This document shows, in pieces, positions 4,389-5,445 of a stretch of 5,445 nucleotides of DNA. The stretch comes from JBHHXG01 sp046756985. Its GTDB lineage: Bacteria > Pseudomonadota > Zetaproteobacteria > Mariprofundales > Mariprofundaceae. The stretch is from NCBI GenBank assembly GCA_046756985.1, contig JBHHXG010000094.1, positions 1 to 5,445 of the forward strand, read 5' to 3'. The stretch's first letter is position 1, and each line of letters opens with the position of its first letter. A program made the position numbers and the translations under genes. The notes below the pieces were generated by a model. The model saw nothing but the letters and a program-made list of their open reading frames with translations. It did no database searches and was not told the DNA's origin.

Positions 4389-5445
4389 CTACTCCAATCG
4401 CATGCCGATGACTTGTGCCAATTGCACCGTTTCGCCATGCGGCGGTAAAAAACAGACGCGCGGGATATGCCATGCACGCCGTACCGGGTAGTGCCGCCGC
4501 AACGCGGTAAACGCCTCAGCCAGGCTAGCGATGTCCAGTATGGCGGTAGCGCGCAGTGCATCAACATCGTGTTGTAGTGGGTAAAGCCGTGTAACTACTG
4601 CATGCAGGTTGGCCCAGTGATCGTTCCCTGTCTCGATACGGATGACTTCCGGTTCAGGTGCTGGAAGGTGATCCTGCATGTCCCAGGCCGGATCAATGCC
4701 CAGATACCGGCACAGGGCGTCGTACACAAACTGCGTATTGGCCGCCTTGCCTTCCAGTGAATGGCCAGCGATATGCGGCGTGGCGATGATCACCTGCGAA
4801 TGGGATAAAAGCCTGTGTGAAATAGCTGGTTCATTCTCCCAACAGTCGAGCACTGCCCACCGTGAAGCATCGCCATCCAGCCAGTCCGCAAGAGCTTCGT
4901 TATCAACAACCGCTCCGCGCCCGGCATTGATAATACCCCGGCCTTGAAAACGCTGTAGTCTGTCCTGATTCAGAAGATGCCAGGTTGCATCCTCGCCTTC
5001 ACGGGTCAGCGGCGTATGCAGACTCAGAATATCGGCCTGATCAAGCAGTTCATCCAGCGAAGAAAAGCCATGATCTCCCTCGACGCGTTGTCGTGGGGGG
5101 TCACTCACAAGCACTTGCATACCAAACGCTTGGCATAGCTTCTCAAAACTGCCGCCGATACGGCCTGCGCCAATGATACCCAGTGCGGTTTCTGGTATGG
5201 AAATAAGTTTTCTCGTATGAAGTTCAAGCAGCACGGTAATCATGTATTCGATGACCGAACCCGTGGATGATCCAGCGGCATTGGCAAAGGCGATGCCGTG
5301 ATTTTCCAGCCATACCTTGTCGAAATGATCGTCGCCAATCGTTGCTGTGGCCGCAAAGCGAATGGGTGTGCCTTCCAGCAGGTCAGCATTCACCTGGGTT
5401 GAGGAACGGGTGAGAAGCACATCGGCGTTCTTCAGCGCTTCGCGA
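4389..5445 (-). CDS. pdxB: Erythronate-4-phosphate dehydrogenase, 5' end outside the window
   Basis: This enzyme oxidises 4-phospho-D-erythronate in the second step of the DXP-dependent pathway to pyridoxal phosphate. The frame is open to the window edge. A GTG at 5418-5420 is not the likely start, since the eight upstream codons (REALKNAD) continue the family alignment; about 30 residues are probably missing compared with E. coli. Counting that GTG as residue 1, the NAD-binding GAGRIG is at 84-89 with the acidic SDPP at 106-109. The D-2-hydroxyacid dehydrogenase catalytic set is R168 (NAGRGAVVDN), E197 (WENEP) and H216 (TPHIAG). The HIAGHSLEGKA signature and a C-terminal PdxB dimerisation region (about 255-343) separate it from generic family members. 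The usual PGCNA motif near residue 50 is replaced by AGSST. It is first in a pair with orn, 9 bp apart. Confidence 0.95.
   Translation of the reverse strand, partial: REALKNADVLLTRSSTQVNADLLEGTPIRFAATATIGDDHFDKVWLENHGIAFANAAGSSTGSVIEYMITVLLELHTRKLISIPETALGIIGAGRIGGSFEKLCQAFGMQVLVSDPPRQRVEGDHGFSSLDELLDQADILSLHTPLTREGEDATWHLLNQDRLQRFQGRGIINAGRGAVVDNEALADWLDGDASRWAVLDCWENEPAISHRLLSHSQVIIATPHIAGHSLEGKAANTQFVYDALCRYLGIDPAWDMQDHLPAPEPEVIRIETGNDHWANLHAVVTRLYPLQHDVDALRATAILDIASLAEAFTALRRHYPVRRAWHIPRVCFLPPHGETVQLAQVIGMRLE

Noticed and set aside
5418..5420. GTG as the pdxB start codon
   Set aside because: The upstream codons stay open and match the family, and the N-terminal part of the catalytic domain would be missing.

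Overview
The window looks like an ordinary chromosomal segment of a gammaproteobacterium with moderate GC (roughly 50% by eye). The evidence is a PdxB-type erythronate-4-phosphate dehydrogenase, a close homologue of E. coli oligoribonuclease, a canonical tRNA-Phe(GAA), and an OmpA-family envelope protein with a signal peptide. I cannot name the genus from sequence alone. No transposase, phage gene, CRISPR array or plasmid function is visible.

Layout: almost everything is on the minus strand, so transcription runs from right to left. From the right edge: pdxB (5' end outside the window, vitamin B6 synthesis), orn 9 bp downstream, a 169-bp intergenic region with a CRP-like palindrome and a leader hairpin, a secreted 475-aa protein with an OmpA peptidoglycan-binding C-terminus, a 70-aa protein of unknown function, a compact hairpin/promoter region, tRNA-Phe, and a two-gene unit of a PilZ-domain protein and a membrane-anchored class III adenylate cyclase. 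At the far left the 3' end of a plus-strand gene arrives convergently. It encodes a Lys/Asp repeat tail made of a hexanucleotide array.

Three elements concern nucleotide second messengers. Orn removes pGpG, the breakdown product of c-di-GMP. The PilZ protein is a likely c-di-GMP receptor. Its operon partner should make cAMP, and a CRP-like site lies before the OmpA-family gene. Each piece is well known alone. Their linkage into one circuit is inference.

Two details correct or add to a simple gene call. The PilZ protein most likely starts at an ATG at 1586-1588, not at a longer TTG start. Just upstream of tRNA-Phe, a terminator hairpin overlaps the GC-rich discriminator of a good sigma-70-type promoter, so one short sequence may both end the upstream transcript and start the tRNA transcript. 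I found no clearly new biological system here. The overlapping terminator/promoter, the CRP-like site and the PilZ-cyclase pairing deserve a second look.
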